Source: Gnetum montanum
Lineage: Eukaryota > Streptophyta > Gnetopsida > Gnetales > Gnetaceae
DNA: 62,000 bases
Direction of reading: 5' to 3'
Assembly (NCBI GenBank): GCA_015680685.1
Contig: MNCI01002682.1
Span: forward strand, 352 to 62,351
In this document: positions 12,106 through 24,942 of the stretch, in pieces
Layout of the letters: the number at the start of each line of letters is the position of its first letter
How positions within the stretch are numbered: position 1 is the first letter of the stretch
Notes under the pieces: model-generated
Databases searched by the model: none
Seen by the model: the letters and a program-made list of their open reading frames with translations, nothing else
Told to the model about the DNA's origin: nothing
Made by a program: the position numbers and the translations under genes

Positions 12106-13752
12106 TACTAATTTTTTCTTTTATTTTGTAAAAGAAAAAACAAAAGCCTTTAATTTATTGTATCTAGCATGAAATTTTATGTTACTAAATTTTTGAAATA
12201 GGGAAATAACTCTTTAAAAACCTAAAATAGTAGTATTCACTTTCATAGAGGCATCATTTAGGGGAAAGATAAAGGGAGTATGGAGATCCACTTGGGTTCT
12301 ATGCTATATTAACCATCATTCTCTTTAGAGAACTATATAACATGTATTGAGTTATATGTAGGCTACTAGGGCTTTAGCCTATGGCTTGGGTACCATGCGT
12401 ACTCTACAAGGAAGGTGTATAGAGCTAGATGCATGTAGCATCGAGGCACATTTTAGCTCTCTTGAGGAATGATATCTCTTTTAAGATTTTTAATGCTCTC
12501 TGTGATTATGTGTGCACATCTTATTGGTCCTATTACTTATATGATTATCTAAGGCATAGTCCTTATGCTCTTAACATTTGGACTAAAATATGTTGTGCAC
12601 TTAGGTTATGCTCACAAGTGGTGTGATCATGGACACAATCCATCTTGAGTCTACTTTAAAACACTTGGTAACTTTGAGGCTCGACGATGATGTTGATCAA
12701 TGCTTTGCAAACTAGTGATGTTAAATAATTCTCAAATGTTAAAGGTGAGTGATAATGGGAATACCTAGACACCATTAAAAATTATGACTTTTTGTATAAG
12801 TGATAGCTTTCTAAATATTTGTCATTTTTCATCTAATATTAAATGATAACTACATCTTCCAATACTTATTAAATTTTTTACCATGGAGTTAAAAAGAAAA
12901 AGAAACATTTCATCCTTCCAAAAAAATATTTGGAAATGCTTTATGTAAACAATTATCAACTTTAAATAAATTATCAATATTAATAATTAATTTTTCAAAA
13001 GTTTTTCTTTTCATCCTATTTAGACAATATAGGCTAGAAGCCTACTTCTAGGTAATCCATCTATTATAAATTTGTCAATACAAACTTATATTACTTCTTA
13101 AATTTTTTCATGTAATGCACAATTTGGATAAATGAATAACCCAAACCCTTACATTAAGGAAATCCACCATGAACTAATTTTCTAAAGTATATCTTCTAAA
13201 AGTTGTTGAGGCATACCTTTTGAAACTGTCATATGACTATAATTCTAATACTAACTAACCATACACTAAGTCTTCCAAATTGGTATTAGCACTAAAGAAC
13301 TAAAAATAAAGATGGCTTAAGAAAACATAGTTAAGAAGATTATTAAAAGACCAACTTTTACCACTTTTGGGTTTCCCTTATTTCTAAGAAAGAACATCTA
13401 AGCATCACTATCATTAATGATTTTTTTACTGCATTTTGCTAACAGAGAAACACCTTCCTTTTAATAATTAATAGGATCAAGTCCTCCATGTTTTTTACTA
13501 GTAATACAAAACTTTGAAAAAACCTTAACAATTTTGATTAGTTTTTGTAGGAGCCTAAAAACTAGAGTAATAAATATAAGTGAATTGAAGAATTTTCTTA
13601 AGCACTAAAACTATGTTTATAGTTAGTAGTAAAAACTATAGCATTCTAAAGAATTTTTTAACTAGCATAAATTACTTTGAACAAAAAATTTTGATCTTCT
13701 TAAAAACCAATAAAATCAAAGCATAATTGCTTAGTATGTAGGAAATCACTAG
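12106..13752. other. Intergenic, no gene seen
   Basis: AT-rich and nearly free of CpG. Only short open frames occur, none with recognisable motifs. It ends at the target duplication ACTAG (13748-13752) of E4. Confidence 0.5.
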
Positions 13753-14626
13753 TGATGAGCAATGAGTATACCCTATGCCCAACCATACAAATTACAAGCA
13801 TTCACGTGTAATCTGGTCGAATTCAATAGACTTTAGTTCTCTAAGTGCATGTTATCTAGGATAGTGAATCTAAGGACGTAATCATTGTTTTCTTGGTTCC
13901 ACTTGTATAAGTGCAAGCGTATGGTTAAGTGTAACCAAGGCACATGATTTTTATCATTTTATATTTTTTATCTATTTTATTTTAACTGTAAAATAAAGTG
14001 ATTAAGTGCTACTTAATCTAATAACTATATAATGCCTTAAACTATTTCCTAACATAAGCATCTGGTCCCATTTGTCGTACATATCCTAAATGCATTATAA
14101 CACTATTGAATTACCAAGTGCTAGCACTACTAGGATAACCAAGCATTAACGTTATGTTCGAGGTGGTTGTACTTATGTATATTAATTAACATTATTTAAT
14201 TAATTAAAGACATTGAAGGAAATTGCATGAATAATAAAGTGCATTAAAGTAAACATTAAGCTAATTCCAAATGCTAAAAGGTTTATGAAGAAGCTCATCT
14301 TTATTGCTATTACACTAAAGTGTCCAAGTACATCAATGTTCAAATAAGGATCCATACACTTCTTGACTCCAACTATAGGCACTTAGAAAATATTCTAACT
14401 GTTGGGAAAGAAAATTGCAAGAACTTCATTAAGACACTAAATAAACAATGTCATAAATGTGGTGGGCATTTATATAGACAAACATAGACACTCCATCAAT
14501 GCATCTTCCCATGCATCAATGGGGATGCATTGATGGGTATGCATCAATGTAGATGCATTAATGGGTACACATTGATGGGGATGCATTAACATGACCTCAT
14601 TGACACTCCCAAACAATGATTCATCA
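13753..14626 (-). repeat. E4 3' LTR (874 bp)
   Basis: Ends are TGATGAG (13753) and TTCATCA (14620-14626). On the minus strand U3 contains about eight copies of CATCAATG or TTGATG-type motifs (14485-14600). They lead to a TATA box, CTATATAAATGCC, near 14468-14480. The adjacent polypurine tract makes this the 3' LTR. Confidence 0.85.
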
Positions 14627-14849
14627 TACCCCCACAACTGACTAAAAACTCATCCTTGAGTGAATAAAATGAGAAATAAGCTTCTTACAAAATTTGGAAA
14701 GGTATGGAACTAGTGACTGATTGACTAACTCAAACTAATGCTAAGTACCCAAGTGTATAGATTTGCAATGTTTACAAAAACAAGTGTTCATGAAAACAAA
14801 ATTAAAAACCTTTACAAAAATGCTACTAATTGAATATGAGAAGAAAAGA

Positions 14850-17717
14850 AAATAGTTCTAGGAGATGGAGGCTCCTGAGGTGCCAAAAGATCTTTCCCTA
14901 CCTCTTATGCATGTGGTGGTTAAGGTTGAAGCTGTGGCAATTATGGCTATCCTATTGAAGTTTCTACTATTGGTTGAAGATGAAAAGAATCCACCAAGGC
15001 TTTCATCTCTCTTCCTTAGAATAATAATCATACACAGTCCACACATCATTACCGATGTGAGCTAGTATGGGAACATCCCATGGATAAGGCATTGTTGGGA
15101 ATAGCTCCTTAACATTGACAAACTGTGTAGCGAATTGTTTGTGTTTGATGTCGAACACTCTGATAGCTTTCTGTAGCTCCTAGTAGTCATTCATTCTCTT
15201 GGCCAAGTTCTACACAAAAAATTGTTGCTCTATGAACCACATGCAGAGAACTTCAAGCTCTGCATTAGCTATTTCTAGCTTTTGTTTCATTTCCTTGTGA
15301 TGCTTGAACTCTGCCTCGTAATAGAGGTATGAGCTAGCTACTTTCTTTTTGAGTTTTAGCCTCAACCTTCTGGTAGTCAACATTGTCAAGTTTGCATATC
15401 AGAGATTGGATAGTTCCATGTACTTGATCATCTCTTTGATTTGCAACTTCTTGAGGTAGATTTCTGCCTTGGTGTATGCATTCAGCCCATCAAATGTGGG
15501 CTACCACACGTCACCTCCTAATTGGAGTTGCTAAAGGCTCTCATTGACTTTTGCCTTCACCAGTTGAATCTCTTTTTCAATCACCTCCTTAAGGAGCCCA
15601 ACCTAGTTCTTGTAATGATTTTTCACCTATTCAAATTTTAGGGCCTCATTCTTCTAGGAAACTACTTCAATTTTTGTTTTCTAGCAAAGGACACAGACCT
15701 CCTTCATTGAGAGATTTCTTTTTTCAATAGCCAACCTCCTTAAGTCCATGGTCACCTTGGCAAGCTACTCCTATACTGTCATGAGAATTCTACCATTTGA
15801 TCCCTTTGGATCTTGACATTCCATAGGCGATAATTCTCCTTAGTCAAAACCACATTCTCCTTGTGAATCTCTAACAAGTCCCTTTCGGTGTTGTAGGTCA
15901 TGACCTCTACTAAGGACTAGTCAAAGACCACCATCTCCTTTATGTGCTCAACCTCTTGAAGTTTGTGTTGAAGCTACAAAAAAGCTTCATCTCTTATTAC
16001 AGCCTGGTTAAGCATGGTGGGATCAACTAGTTGGGCTTTCAACTCTGCAACCTTAGTAGCCAATCACCAATTCTTAGATGTAGCTAGCTTGAGTTGGGCA
16101 TTACCAATGATGAGCTTGCCCCTAGGCTCCAAAAATTCCAATTGAATTAGAGTGATGGTATCTAGGAGATCAAAGATCTCCAAAAGTAGTTGTTGAACTC
16201 CCACTAGTCAATCCAGCAACTCTTCATGTTAGGCTACACTAAACCTTTCACTTGTTGCTCTTGCGAATGTCTGCGTGTCCCTGAATGCATCAACATCTAG
16301 CATAAAGGCCATAGGAGCATTGAGTGCTTCTACCACTATATTAGCCACCATCTCTACCATTATTTCCTGTCCTTGATGTTGCATCACCAAGACAGTTGCC
16401 TCCTCACCCTCCTCTAGATGCATCGAGAAAGTAGTGGCATTCTTAGAGATCTCTAGGAATTTTTGTTATCCTATAAGGAACATTGTTACTTCTCAAGGGC
16501 TAGGATTTCACCTTGCAGGCACCTACATCCTTTGGGCAAAAAATAATGATGTTATCTCCTCCAACCAGCTAATGGTTCTAGTCACTTTGTTGAGATTGCA
16601 TAATGTTAGTCAATAGACAAAAGGTTCACCCCCACTTGATCCTACCTACTACTACTATAGGAGTTACTCATAGAGTTTGCACATGTACTCGATGGTAGTG
16701 TAGGCCTTTGAAATTATTTCTTCTTAAGTAGGTGGTGGTGGTGGCTGCTCCTCTTCTTGTAGCTTGGTAGGCACCTTATCCTTCATCATTTTTTCCTAAG
16801 AGGCAAGAGGAGAATGACAAAGGATGTCATTAGTGTAGTGGGCTATACTTCCCCTTTTGTATAATTTGTGAATGAGGATAGCAAGGGAATTATCTTTCTT
16901 CCACACTCGTTCTCTTTGAACTACTTCTCGAACTCTAAATAGATGAGCTTTGGAAGATTGCAGGGAATTTACTACTTAGAGTGGCACACACATGGGCAAA
17001 GAAGGTCATGATTTTGCTCGGCCTCACTATTGGATTGAGGTGGTAGGCCATGATTTTTAAATATGTTATCTCTACCTTAGTGAGTGCACCATATTCCTTA
17101 TGATCAACTCCATAGCACTGCTAGATCTACTCTTTCTTTACTTCTGGGTCTACTTACATCAATATTTCAACCAAGGTTTCCCCAATATCTGGCAACCCAA
17201 GGACCTTAGCAATGGCCTCCATAGAGTAGCATACACTAATATCTTTTATCTTCATCATGAAGTAAACCTACTTGTTTTTCTAGAAGAGGTACATCTTTCT
17301 AATGTACTACTCCCCACTAGAAGTGAGAATAGGTCACATGAAAGAGATTTGCAATTGGGTTTTTACCTCTTCTAGCGCCAAGTCTAAGAACATACCAAAG
17401 TTTAGTTCCTAAAGAATTGAACCTTTGATCTCCTTGAATTTAATTTGCTTAAGGTAGACTTCTACCAATGTGACTTCTAAGTTCAATCTAAGCCCAAGCA
17501 CCTCATCTTGGTGTGATTGCTCAATCTTAGGAGTGGGAATTTGTCAAATAGATTCCACTTTGGGCTCCTTCCAAAGAGGTCCCATTGCATGGTTTTATAC
17601 TACTTGATCTTGGGGCTGCTATTGCTATTGTCGGTCCCTTCCTCCTCTAGCTCACTTTTCCCTTGGTTTGGATGGTCCTCCCTCCTGTAAGCATTTATCC
17701 CTTGGTCTAGGTGCCAT
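14850..17717 (-). pseudogene. E4 accessory ORF: plant-transposon-protein-like domain plus coiled coil
   Basis: The frame begins at ATG 17717 (M-A-P-R-P-R-D-K) and matches the E6 ORF at 42861-45640 along its length, so the two copies validate each other. The first third has motifs like I-A-K-V-L-G-L-P-D-I-G and Y-H-L-N-P-I-V-R-P-S-K. By memory these fit the putative plant transposon protein domain (Transposase_32-like). The rest is rich in E, K, L and Q in heptad-like order (K-V-A-E-L-K-A-Q-L, K-L-Q-E-V-E-H-I-K-E), suggesting a coiled coil. The end is Pro-rich. No membrane segment is evident, so I do not call it env-like. Many in-frame stops, mostly TAG, and some frameshifts inactivate it. Function is unknown. 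Confidence 0.6.
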
Positions 17718-18225
17718 CTACAATCACAACATAGCCAAAGATTAGCATTTGATGTGTAACTTAGATAGGTTGATACCTTGTCTCCTTTGATCAGTTACAG
17801 CTAGGCTAGGTTGTAATTATGATGGATTGGTTATTTTAATATTATTTTATTACTATTTGATTTTGATAGCTACCAAATTTTGTTATGAAGGTTTAAATTT
17901 CATGAGTTAGCCATTTTTAATATTATTTTATTCATTAAACCTTGTGGAAGTTAGAAAAATATCGAAAAAATTTTCATCACAAACTTAAGTTTTGTGGCTC
18001 CCACAACATAAACCTCACCTCCAATAGCTGCAAGAACAAAGAACAAGTTTAATCAAATAAGCAGTATGAAACTTATGGTCTCTAGAAGGTTCTAGGCTCT
18101 GAAATAGCAAAAACTCCTTCCTCATTTGAAAGAAAATCGCAAAAATTTCACCAGGTTTTTGCAATATATATATAATTTTTATGCTACATTGATGAGGTGC
18201 CATCAACAAGGATGTGTCGATGCAA
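17718..18225 (-). promoter_or_regulatory. E4 internal promoter-like region, leader and candidate intron before the accessory ORF
   Basis: Minus-strand order: motifs GCATCGACAC, TTGTTGATGG and CATCAATG (18225-18188), then a TATA-like TTATATATATATTGC (about 18178-18162), a leader, and a candidate 5' splice site GGAG|GTGAGG (18019/18018). About 300 bases later a candidate acceptor, TTGTGATTGTAG, lies directly before the ORF's ATG at 17717. The segment CATCCTTGTTGA also occurs in the U3 of this element's 5' LTR. The same layout appears in E6. Promoter and splicing activity are inferred only. Confidence 0.45.
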
Positions 18226-20239
18226 CCATAAGGAAAAATTTTTACCATTATAAAACAAAGGAAAAACAAAGATTTTTTTCATCAAATTGAAGTCCAAAGG
18301 AACCCAGAAAAGCTGACAATATGATGGAATGCTTGAAGCGGGTAAGAATATGCACAAAAAAGAAGATTTAATTTGGAGAATATTCATTAAGCAGTGCAAA
18401 CTAGATGTAATCAATGTGAAATTCATAAGGTTTAAAAGCAAAAATGTTTAAGGGATAAGGAATGTAACCTTCCCAACAAAGGGGTATGCAAGTGGATGTT
18501 CTAACTAAAAACCTTTGTCATTGAAAAAATCAAAGGTTTTTAGTGCAATAGTTCCTCAACCCATGAATCCTAGGACCTCCATGGAAAAAATGGAGTTTGG
18601 GACTTATGGAATGCAAAGCATGGTGAATGAAATGCAAAACTGATAGTAGATCTAAATAATGCATAGATAATAAACAAATGTATTTTGTATACAAAACCCT
18701 AGACTTAAAACTTTATTGAGAAAAAAATAAAGAATAAGTTAAAGTAAATATGTACAAATGATGCCTAATGAGTAGCTAAGAAGGGGGATTCACTAGTATA
18801 GGAGTTCAAATCCCATTGAAGCATATGCAATCCACTCGATGATCTAGGTGCTAAGCCACTGTTGATGCTTTTGAACCTTCCTCAACTACAATCTTAGATC
18901 TGTAATGTTGGCTAAGGTGGGGTTTGAAAAGTGTGAAAAATCTAAGCTACCCAAATGCTCTACACTGGGAGTTGGGAATCCCAGGAGTGTAGTGTGGATC
19001 TTGAAAATTCACAAACCCCAAAGGTTGTTATGAGGCCACAAGGTCACAAGGTGTCTACGTTGGGTTTAAGAGAATAGAAGTGTGGAACTTTGTAAAAAAT
19101 ATTGACTGCTTGAGAATGCCCAAGTTTAGAACTGTAAATAATTTTATGTGCAAAAGTGCTTGTATGCCAATGGTCTTGGATTGCCAAAAAGTGTGGAACC
19201 TTGAGAAAATTGCTCAATTATCAAAGTGTGTGTAACTGCAAAAATGTTTGAATGTCAAAAGTTGCTAAACTTTTTGAAAATTTTTGAACTTGTAAACGAT
19301 GTTTAAGGGTGGTTTTTATAGGTTTTGAGCCATGAATGGGGCTGAAAATTGGTTGTAAAATGGCTATAAATTGGTTGTAAAATGGCTATAAATTGGTTGT
19401 AAATTGGCTAACAAATTCAGGTGAAATGGATGCCCAAATTTGAAGGGGGTTACCATACATAGTAAGTGCTTCCCCCATGGCCATTCCATTTACTATAAAT
19501 AGTAACCAAGGCATACCTTCCATGTTGGAGATGAATCTTCCATGTTGAGATCTCCACCATGCTTGCTAAAATGGCTAGTCAACATTGAAATGCATGAAGT
19601 GTTGAACTCTAGCTATTGTGGCTTCCACGCTAGGGGATGTAATTTTCAATGCTAAGGATGAAGACTCCACATTGGGGATAAACTTCCATGTTGAGGAGGA
19701 AAGGTTTCTAGGTTGTGCATGTGGTCTCCACACTGAAGTGGAAAAGTTTCCAAAACCTCCATCCTTCCACGTTGGGGGCCAAGTGAGATTTACCCCCTGC
19801 ATGTGTTCCCAGCATCGAAAAGTATATACCCCCATAAACCTCATCAAATTGTCATCTTTTATATTCTAAAAGGCATTTTTAATTTTCCCTTCCCCCTTCC
19901 TAAAGCCCAAATATAAATACTAGGTGACTTTTTTCACTTGGGGAATGAGGCTTGGACCACTTATGAGGCACTTTTCAACCCCACAAGTAGAAAGTATGTA
20001 AAATTTCCCACTATGGGTTACAATTTTCACATTTACAACAAAGTTTTGCCTCAAGCTTCATGGGGTGAAAGTTACATGATGAAGATTGGCTATAACATGA
20101 AAATTTTTGTGGTATTTCAATGGCCCCTCTTTGTTAGTGTTTGGAGGATTGACCCAAGAGGCACCAACAAAGAATACAAGACATATCTGCACATTATAAT
20201 GCTACAATGCATATAGGCCACATGAGGATCAAGCTATCC
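18226..20239. other. Non-coding region with tandem repeats and a motif array
   Basis: No gene is seen. It holds a perfect 13-bp inverted repeat (18505-18517/18531-18543) and a 22-bp tandem repeat in three copies (19348-19412). An array of CCAYGTTGRGG-like motifs (about 19515-19780) lies with a TATA-like CCTATAAAAACC on the minus strand near 19316. A TATA-like AATATAAATAC on the plus strand lies near 19911. A purine-rich tract on the minus strand lies near 19885-19905. Together this could be the 3' untranslated part and LTR of the Tat-like element whose integrase ends at 20240, but LTR borders were not found. Confidence 0.4.
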
Positions 20240-22135
20240 AGGTTACCACAGTTTCTATTTTAAGGCCATGGTGGGCCATGGTACCAATTTAAAGCCCTGG
20301 TAGATCATGTTGCTAGTTTAAGGTTGTAGCGGACCATTGAAAGTAAGCTTGCCTATCGATGATCATTAACTACATGTAGTATGGCTTTAGATAGGAATGA
20401 TTGACCATATTGATCAGCTCATTTCCATCCATGTCAACTATTTTGAATGCACCATTTCCATAGGATTTGGTAACAAAGAATGACCCTTCCTAGTTGGCTA
20501 ATAATTTGTTTGCATGCTCATGAATAGCCTTGAGGACTAGGTCCCTCTCCTTAATCTTGTGCATGGTCAACTCCTGGTGATGGTATCGCTTTTTCCTCTC
20601 TTGATAGTGCTTGATGTGAGCAAGTGCTTGCATACATCACTTCACTAAATATGGGGCTATCATCTATAACTCCTTATTCTACTCACCATTGATGAAGTTG
20701 GTCAAGGCTACTTGGAGCAATGGCACCTACAATTTAAGAGGTAAAATAACTTCAAAATCATAAACCAAGCTATAAGGGGTCATACCAGTTGTCATGCGAT
20801 AGGTTGTTCTATATGCCCATAGTGCATGGACAAGCCACTTATGTCACTTATTTTTGCTATTATTGAGCATCTTGTTGAGTAAGTTGATGATGGCATTGTT
20901 GCTTGCTTTTGCTTGTCCATTAGCTTAAGGGTAATAGGGTGATGAGAAAGAATACTTAATACCTAAGTTGTGACAAAAATCTTTCATTTCATGGTTACTA
21001 AATTATGGTCCACTATCTATAACTATGTTCATGGGTATGCCAAAATGAGCTACAATGTTATCTAGGATGAATTTGCAGACTTTCTTGAATGTAGTCTTCC
21101 TTAGGGGAATAGCCTTAACCCATTTTGTAAGTATTTAGTTGTGGTGATAATAAAGCTATGCCCTACAGATCCAATGATATCCAACCCCTATCATTGAAAT
21201 AACCATTTTATTTAAGTGGTATGTAGCTTAGTTGGTGATACATATATAAGGTTGCTATATTGTTGACATGTGTTACATCGCTTAACCTTTTGTAGGCATT
21301 CATTTTCCATATGGGGCCAATAATATCCTAACCATCTAATCTTAATGACCATAGCTCTCACTCCTATATGCCCTTCACAAACATCCTCATGAACCTCCTT
21401 TAGGACTATGCCAGCTTCAATTTAACCTAAGCACTTTAGGAGTATGCCATCATAAGATCGTCAACATAATGTGTTATCACCTATGATGACATACTACTTG
21501 GATCACTTACGTATAGCATCCTTTTGAGTAGTGATCAGGACTTGTGGGGACTTTCCATGCATACGGTAAAATTTGACAAAATCATACCACTCCTTAGGAG
21601 GAGTAGTATGAATAATGGCCACAAAAATATCCTCAGTGTTCTATGTGATGGGAGTAGCACAATCCACGGTTAAGGTGGGCAACTTAATAAACACATCTAG
21701 CGTCACACTAAGGGCTAATGTTGTAATTACATCAGCCATAGCATTTTTGTTTTGGGGTATGTGTTGGATATCAACAGTTGCAAATTATTATAATAATCAC
21801 TTCCCTAGGTCACAATAAGATTGTAAGTGCCTAGCTTTACATGTGTAGTTTTTGGTTACTTGGTTAAGCACGAGTTGTGAATTACCTTTTATCATGAAAC
21901 ATCTAATGCCTAGGTCATGAGCTACCATCATCCCTCTAATCAAACCTTCATACTCCACTATGTTGCTGGTACATGGGAACTCAAAAAAATTGGTGAAGGA
22001 TTAGATTTCACCATATGGGAATGTTATGATGGCAATGGCACTAGCCCCATGGACAGTTGAAGCTATGTCAAAGTTCATGATTACCTCATAACCTTCGGGC
22101 ACTTGGCTAACTATGTTAATGTGTTCATCATGGAA
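20240..22135 (-). pseudogene. RNase H-integrase remnant of a Tat-like Gypsy element
   Basis: Minus strand from 22130 starts with a second-type RNase H: M-N-F-D-I-A-S-T-V-H-G-A-S, then I-V-E-Y-E-G-L-I-R-G, then H-D-L-G-I-R-C-F-M-I-K-G-N-S-Q-L-V, and later I-P-Q-N-K-N-A-M-A-D. Integrase follows: Y-L-T-K-W-V-K-A-I-P-L, H-F-G-I-P-M-N-I-V-I-D-S-G, then P-Y-Y-P-stop-A-N-G-Q-A-K-A-S, where the expected catalytic Glu is Lys. The C-terminal domain ends L-K-P-Y-Y-M near 20380. An RNase H of this kind directly before integrase is the arrangement I know from the Tat/Ogre lineage, unlike E6. Several in-frame stops. Protease and RT are absent. Confidence 0.75.
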
Positions 22136-22136
22136 T

Positions 22137-24798
22137 TCAAGATCTATGAGCTTTACATGCCTCATTCCTAGCAATTTGGAGATAGATTAGAGGGCTTCTA
22201 GGATCAAAGAATTTCTTGGGAAGGTGGCCAACCTTAATCCAGTCAGTAATGGCATGTGTTAACATAACTATACGCGTTGAGCTCAGTGTTTGATTTGAAG
22301 GGAACTCTGAAGCCTTATTTGATGGGGAGGCATTCAGAGGTTCAACCACTTGTGGTTGTGAGGGCTTGGTTGGACTGTTGGTTTTGAAGAAAGGTCTTTT
22401 CTTCATATGGTTGTCAGCACCAATAGCGGGTTGAAGATTCATAGCCCTCGGGGCATTGCATTGTTGTGGTTGAGTAGGGAGTTCCCGTTGCATTGTTGGA
22501 GCGGGTGTTAGTGGAGCTATTGGTGTGAGAGTTGCAGATGGATTTGAAGGATGGTATGTTTGTGGGTTATCTCCCCTAGGAGAAAGAGTTCTATAATACT
22601 CCCGAGCTTGGTAGTGATGTTGTGGTGTAACATGCCTAGCAGATTCATGTGGAGAGATTGAATGTTGCACGTAGTAGCCATATGGGTCTGATTGCCGGTA
22701 GGGGTATTGTTGCCTTGGTGGTGGCATCCCCCATGACTGTGGGTATTGCCAATGTTGATGTTTCTCAACAGGTTGTGGTGGAGTTCCACTTGGATAATAT
22801 GTTGAAGGTTGGTGGAACTGCCTTGGGTTACCTTGGGAATAAGGTAACCATCGGGGCATTTTCCATTTGTTTAGTCATGGGTTAAGTGCATACACCCCAT
22901 ACTCTTGTAGATGTGAGATCACTGGGCAACGTCCCTTAAGATGGTTGTATTGGCATATCTCACATCCATCGTCATTATCCGTGTCTAAATCCACAACCTC
23001 TTCTGTGATGACCATTTTGCCCTTACCCTTGTTACGTGCATTCCCCACTTTTCTCTTTTTCTTTTTGTCGTGGTCACTACCTCGCTCCCTAGACTCCTCT
23101 ACAATTTTAAAAATAATTTCAAACCTACTATCCAAGGAGTCCCACATTTGGTCTACCTTTGCCGATACTTCTATTGTTAACTTTTGGAGAGGCAAAGTTT
23201 TCCTATTCACCATCTCTTTAAGTGGTAACTCTTCTTCCTCCTCACAACATCTCACTCCCCTTTTTCAAAGGGAAGGATCTCAATTATATTCTTCCGCACT
23301 TTCTCTCTTTCGTAGCTCACCTTCTTCTTTGGCTACTTGCTCTTGCAATCTATGAATTTGATGAGACCTAAGCTCTGATAACCTTCCTTGGGCGTACGTC
23401 CCAAGGGTTCTTCTTGATTCATGCCTATGTCCATCCACAAGATGGCATAGTTGATCCCACTGCAAATAACCATAGCTAGGGCAATGATGTAACAATGCGT
23501 AATAGCGGCCCATGGTAGCATCCAAGAGTTCAAGATTTCCTTGCTTCCGTCCTTGGATTTGCTTTTGTAGGTTAGACACTCAGGAGCACATTTGGTACTT
23601 ATCATAGTTCTAACATTGTACTCCACCTCCGAATGGATTCCGATTCTAAGGACCAATACCAGCTTTCAGCTTCTTTCACTAGTGTCCTTAGAAACAACTT
23701 TAGTTTTTGCCATTCGTTTTCAATATTCTGCAAGGCACATGCATTGTGGAATGCTTGTAAATGATTTTGAGGATCAACGTTGTATCCCCCTTCAAATCGT
23801 GGGATGTTGTTCATGTCTAGCCTCTTGATCCTACTATTCTTTTAGTGCCTTGTTGGAACTCTTACAACCTCTGTTATATCTAGCATGCTTCTAGTTGCGA
23901 GTAGGGGTTCTTCATGATCATCTCGTTCATAGCATCTATGATGTCTACATGGTTCCCTACTCTCCCTTCTTCTATGTCTTGATTTCTTAGAGTGCCCTCG
24001 TCCTCATTCTCGACTATCTCATTGATGTTTCTCACTTTGTTTTCCCTTATCCTCACGATTGGTTTCCCTATGATTGCGTCCGGACACTAAAGGAGAGGGT
24101 GAAGGTGACGATGAAGGTGAAGAAGAAGGAGAACCATCACCATAATAGTGTTTTCTACCTTCTCTTCGGTGGTCTTGGCCTCGATCGTGATCTCGATCAG
24201 AACGTCTACCCTTATCGTGTGTTTGTGTTCCTTCTTTGAACACTTCGTGTTCGTGGGTATCAGAACCAGGGTTGTGAATAGTGGATTGAACATTCTGATA
24301 CATCACCTCCTGACCATCGTTAGGAGGAGGAGCATCATTTTGTGGGGAATCTATTGAAGCAGGTTCACCACCCTCAATTTTGCTCAAAACGTGTAGAGCA
24401 TCATGGGGCCATTTACCCTTCAAAGATGTGTGGTATCTATCCTGTTGCAAGTCCCTTTGACATTGCACTTCTATGGGATGATAGTCCCTTGTGTCATGAT
24501 CACATGCAACGTATTCTGTGTATAAAAGTGGCATGCCTATTTGTGTGAGAGCACGAAGAAGCATGTTAAGGACTGATTGGTCTGGAGGCAATACTATGTT
24601 ACCCTCCAAGTCTCTCCAACGCAATTGTTCATCTTGGTGGAGAATAAAGGTGAAATCGGGTACATACTCATCGTGATGAGTATATACCACATGAAACTAT
24701 TGAGGAGCTACCAGATTTTGGTTATGTGTATTATGTCGCCGACTGCCTCTTGTCTTAATCCTAGGCGGTGAAGTGCTCTTATGCGAAGAACAAGACAT
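22137..24798 (-). pseudogene. gag of E5, nearly full length
   Basis: Start ATG at 24798 (M-S-C-S-S-H-K). The N-terminal part (24690-24022) ends in a Ser/Pro-rich, His/Asp/Arg-rich segment. The retrotransposon gag core follows at 23824-23280, with Y-N-V-D-P-Q-N-H-L-Q-A-F-H-N-A and W-Y-W-S-L-E-S. A zinc-knuckle-like C-E-I-C-x3-H-x4-C lies near 22940, one residue shorter than the usual CCHC. The proline/glutamine-rich tail occupies 22859-22137. Compared with E1, a small deletion near 23605 shifts the frame. In-frame stops include a TAG near 24700, two TGA replacing CGA near 24015, and one at 23280. Confidence 0.8.
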
Positions 24799-24924
24799 TT
24801 TTTTGTGTTCGATGTGCAATGTACCGTTGTCTTGTCTTCCTTTGATTAACCCTAAGGGTTCATTCTAACATTCCAACGATATGGATTATTTCCTATGTTC
24901 TACGTAGTGCACAAACAACTAAGT

Positions 24925-24941
24925 CCCCAGCAACGGTGCCA
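24925..24941 (-). other. E5 primer-binding site, tRNA-Asp type
   Basis: The minus strand reads TGGCACCGTTGCTGGGG, one base from the LTR, matching the E1 site except for one C to T change. Confidence 0.75.
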
Positions 24942-24942
24942 A

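Noticed and set aside
22867-23355. Plus-strand open frame of 162 codons
   Set aside because: Antisense shadow of E5 gag, including the zinc-knuckle region.
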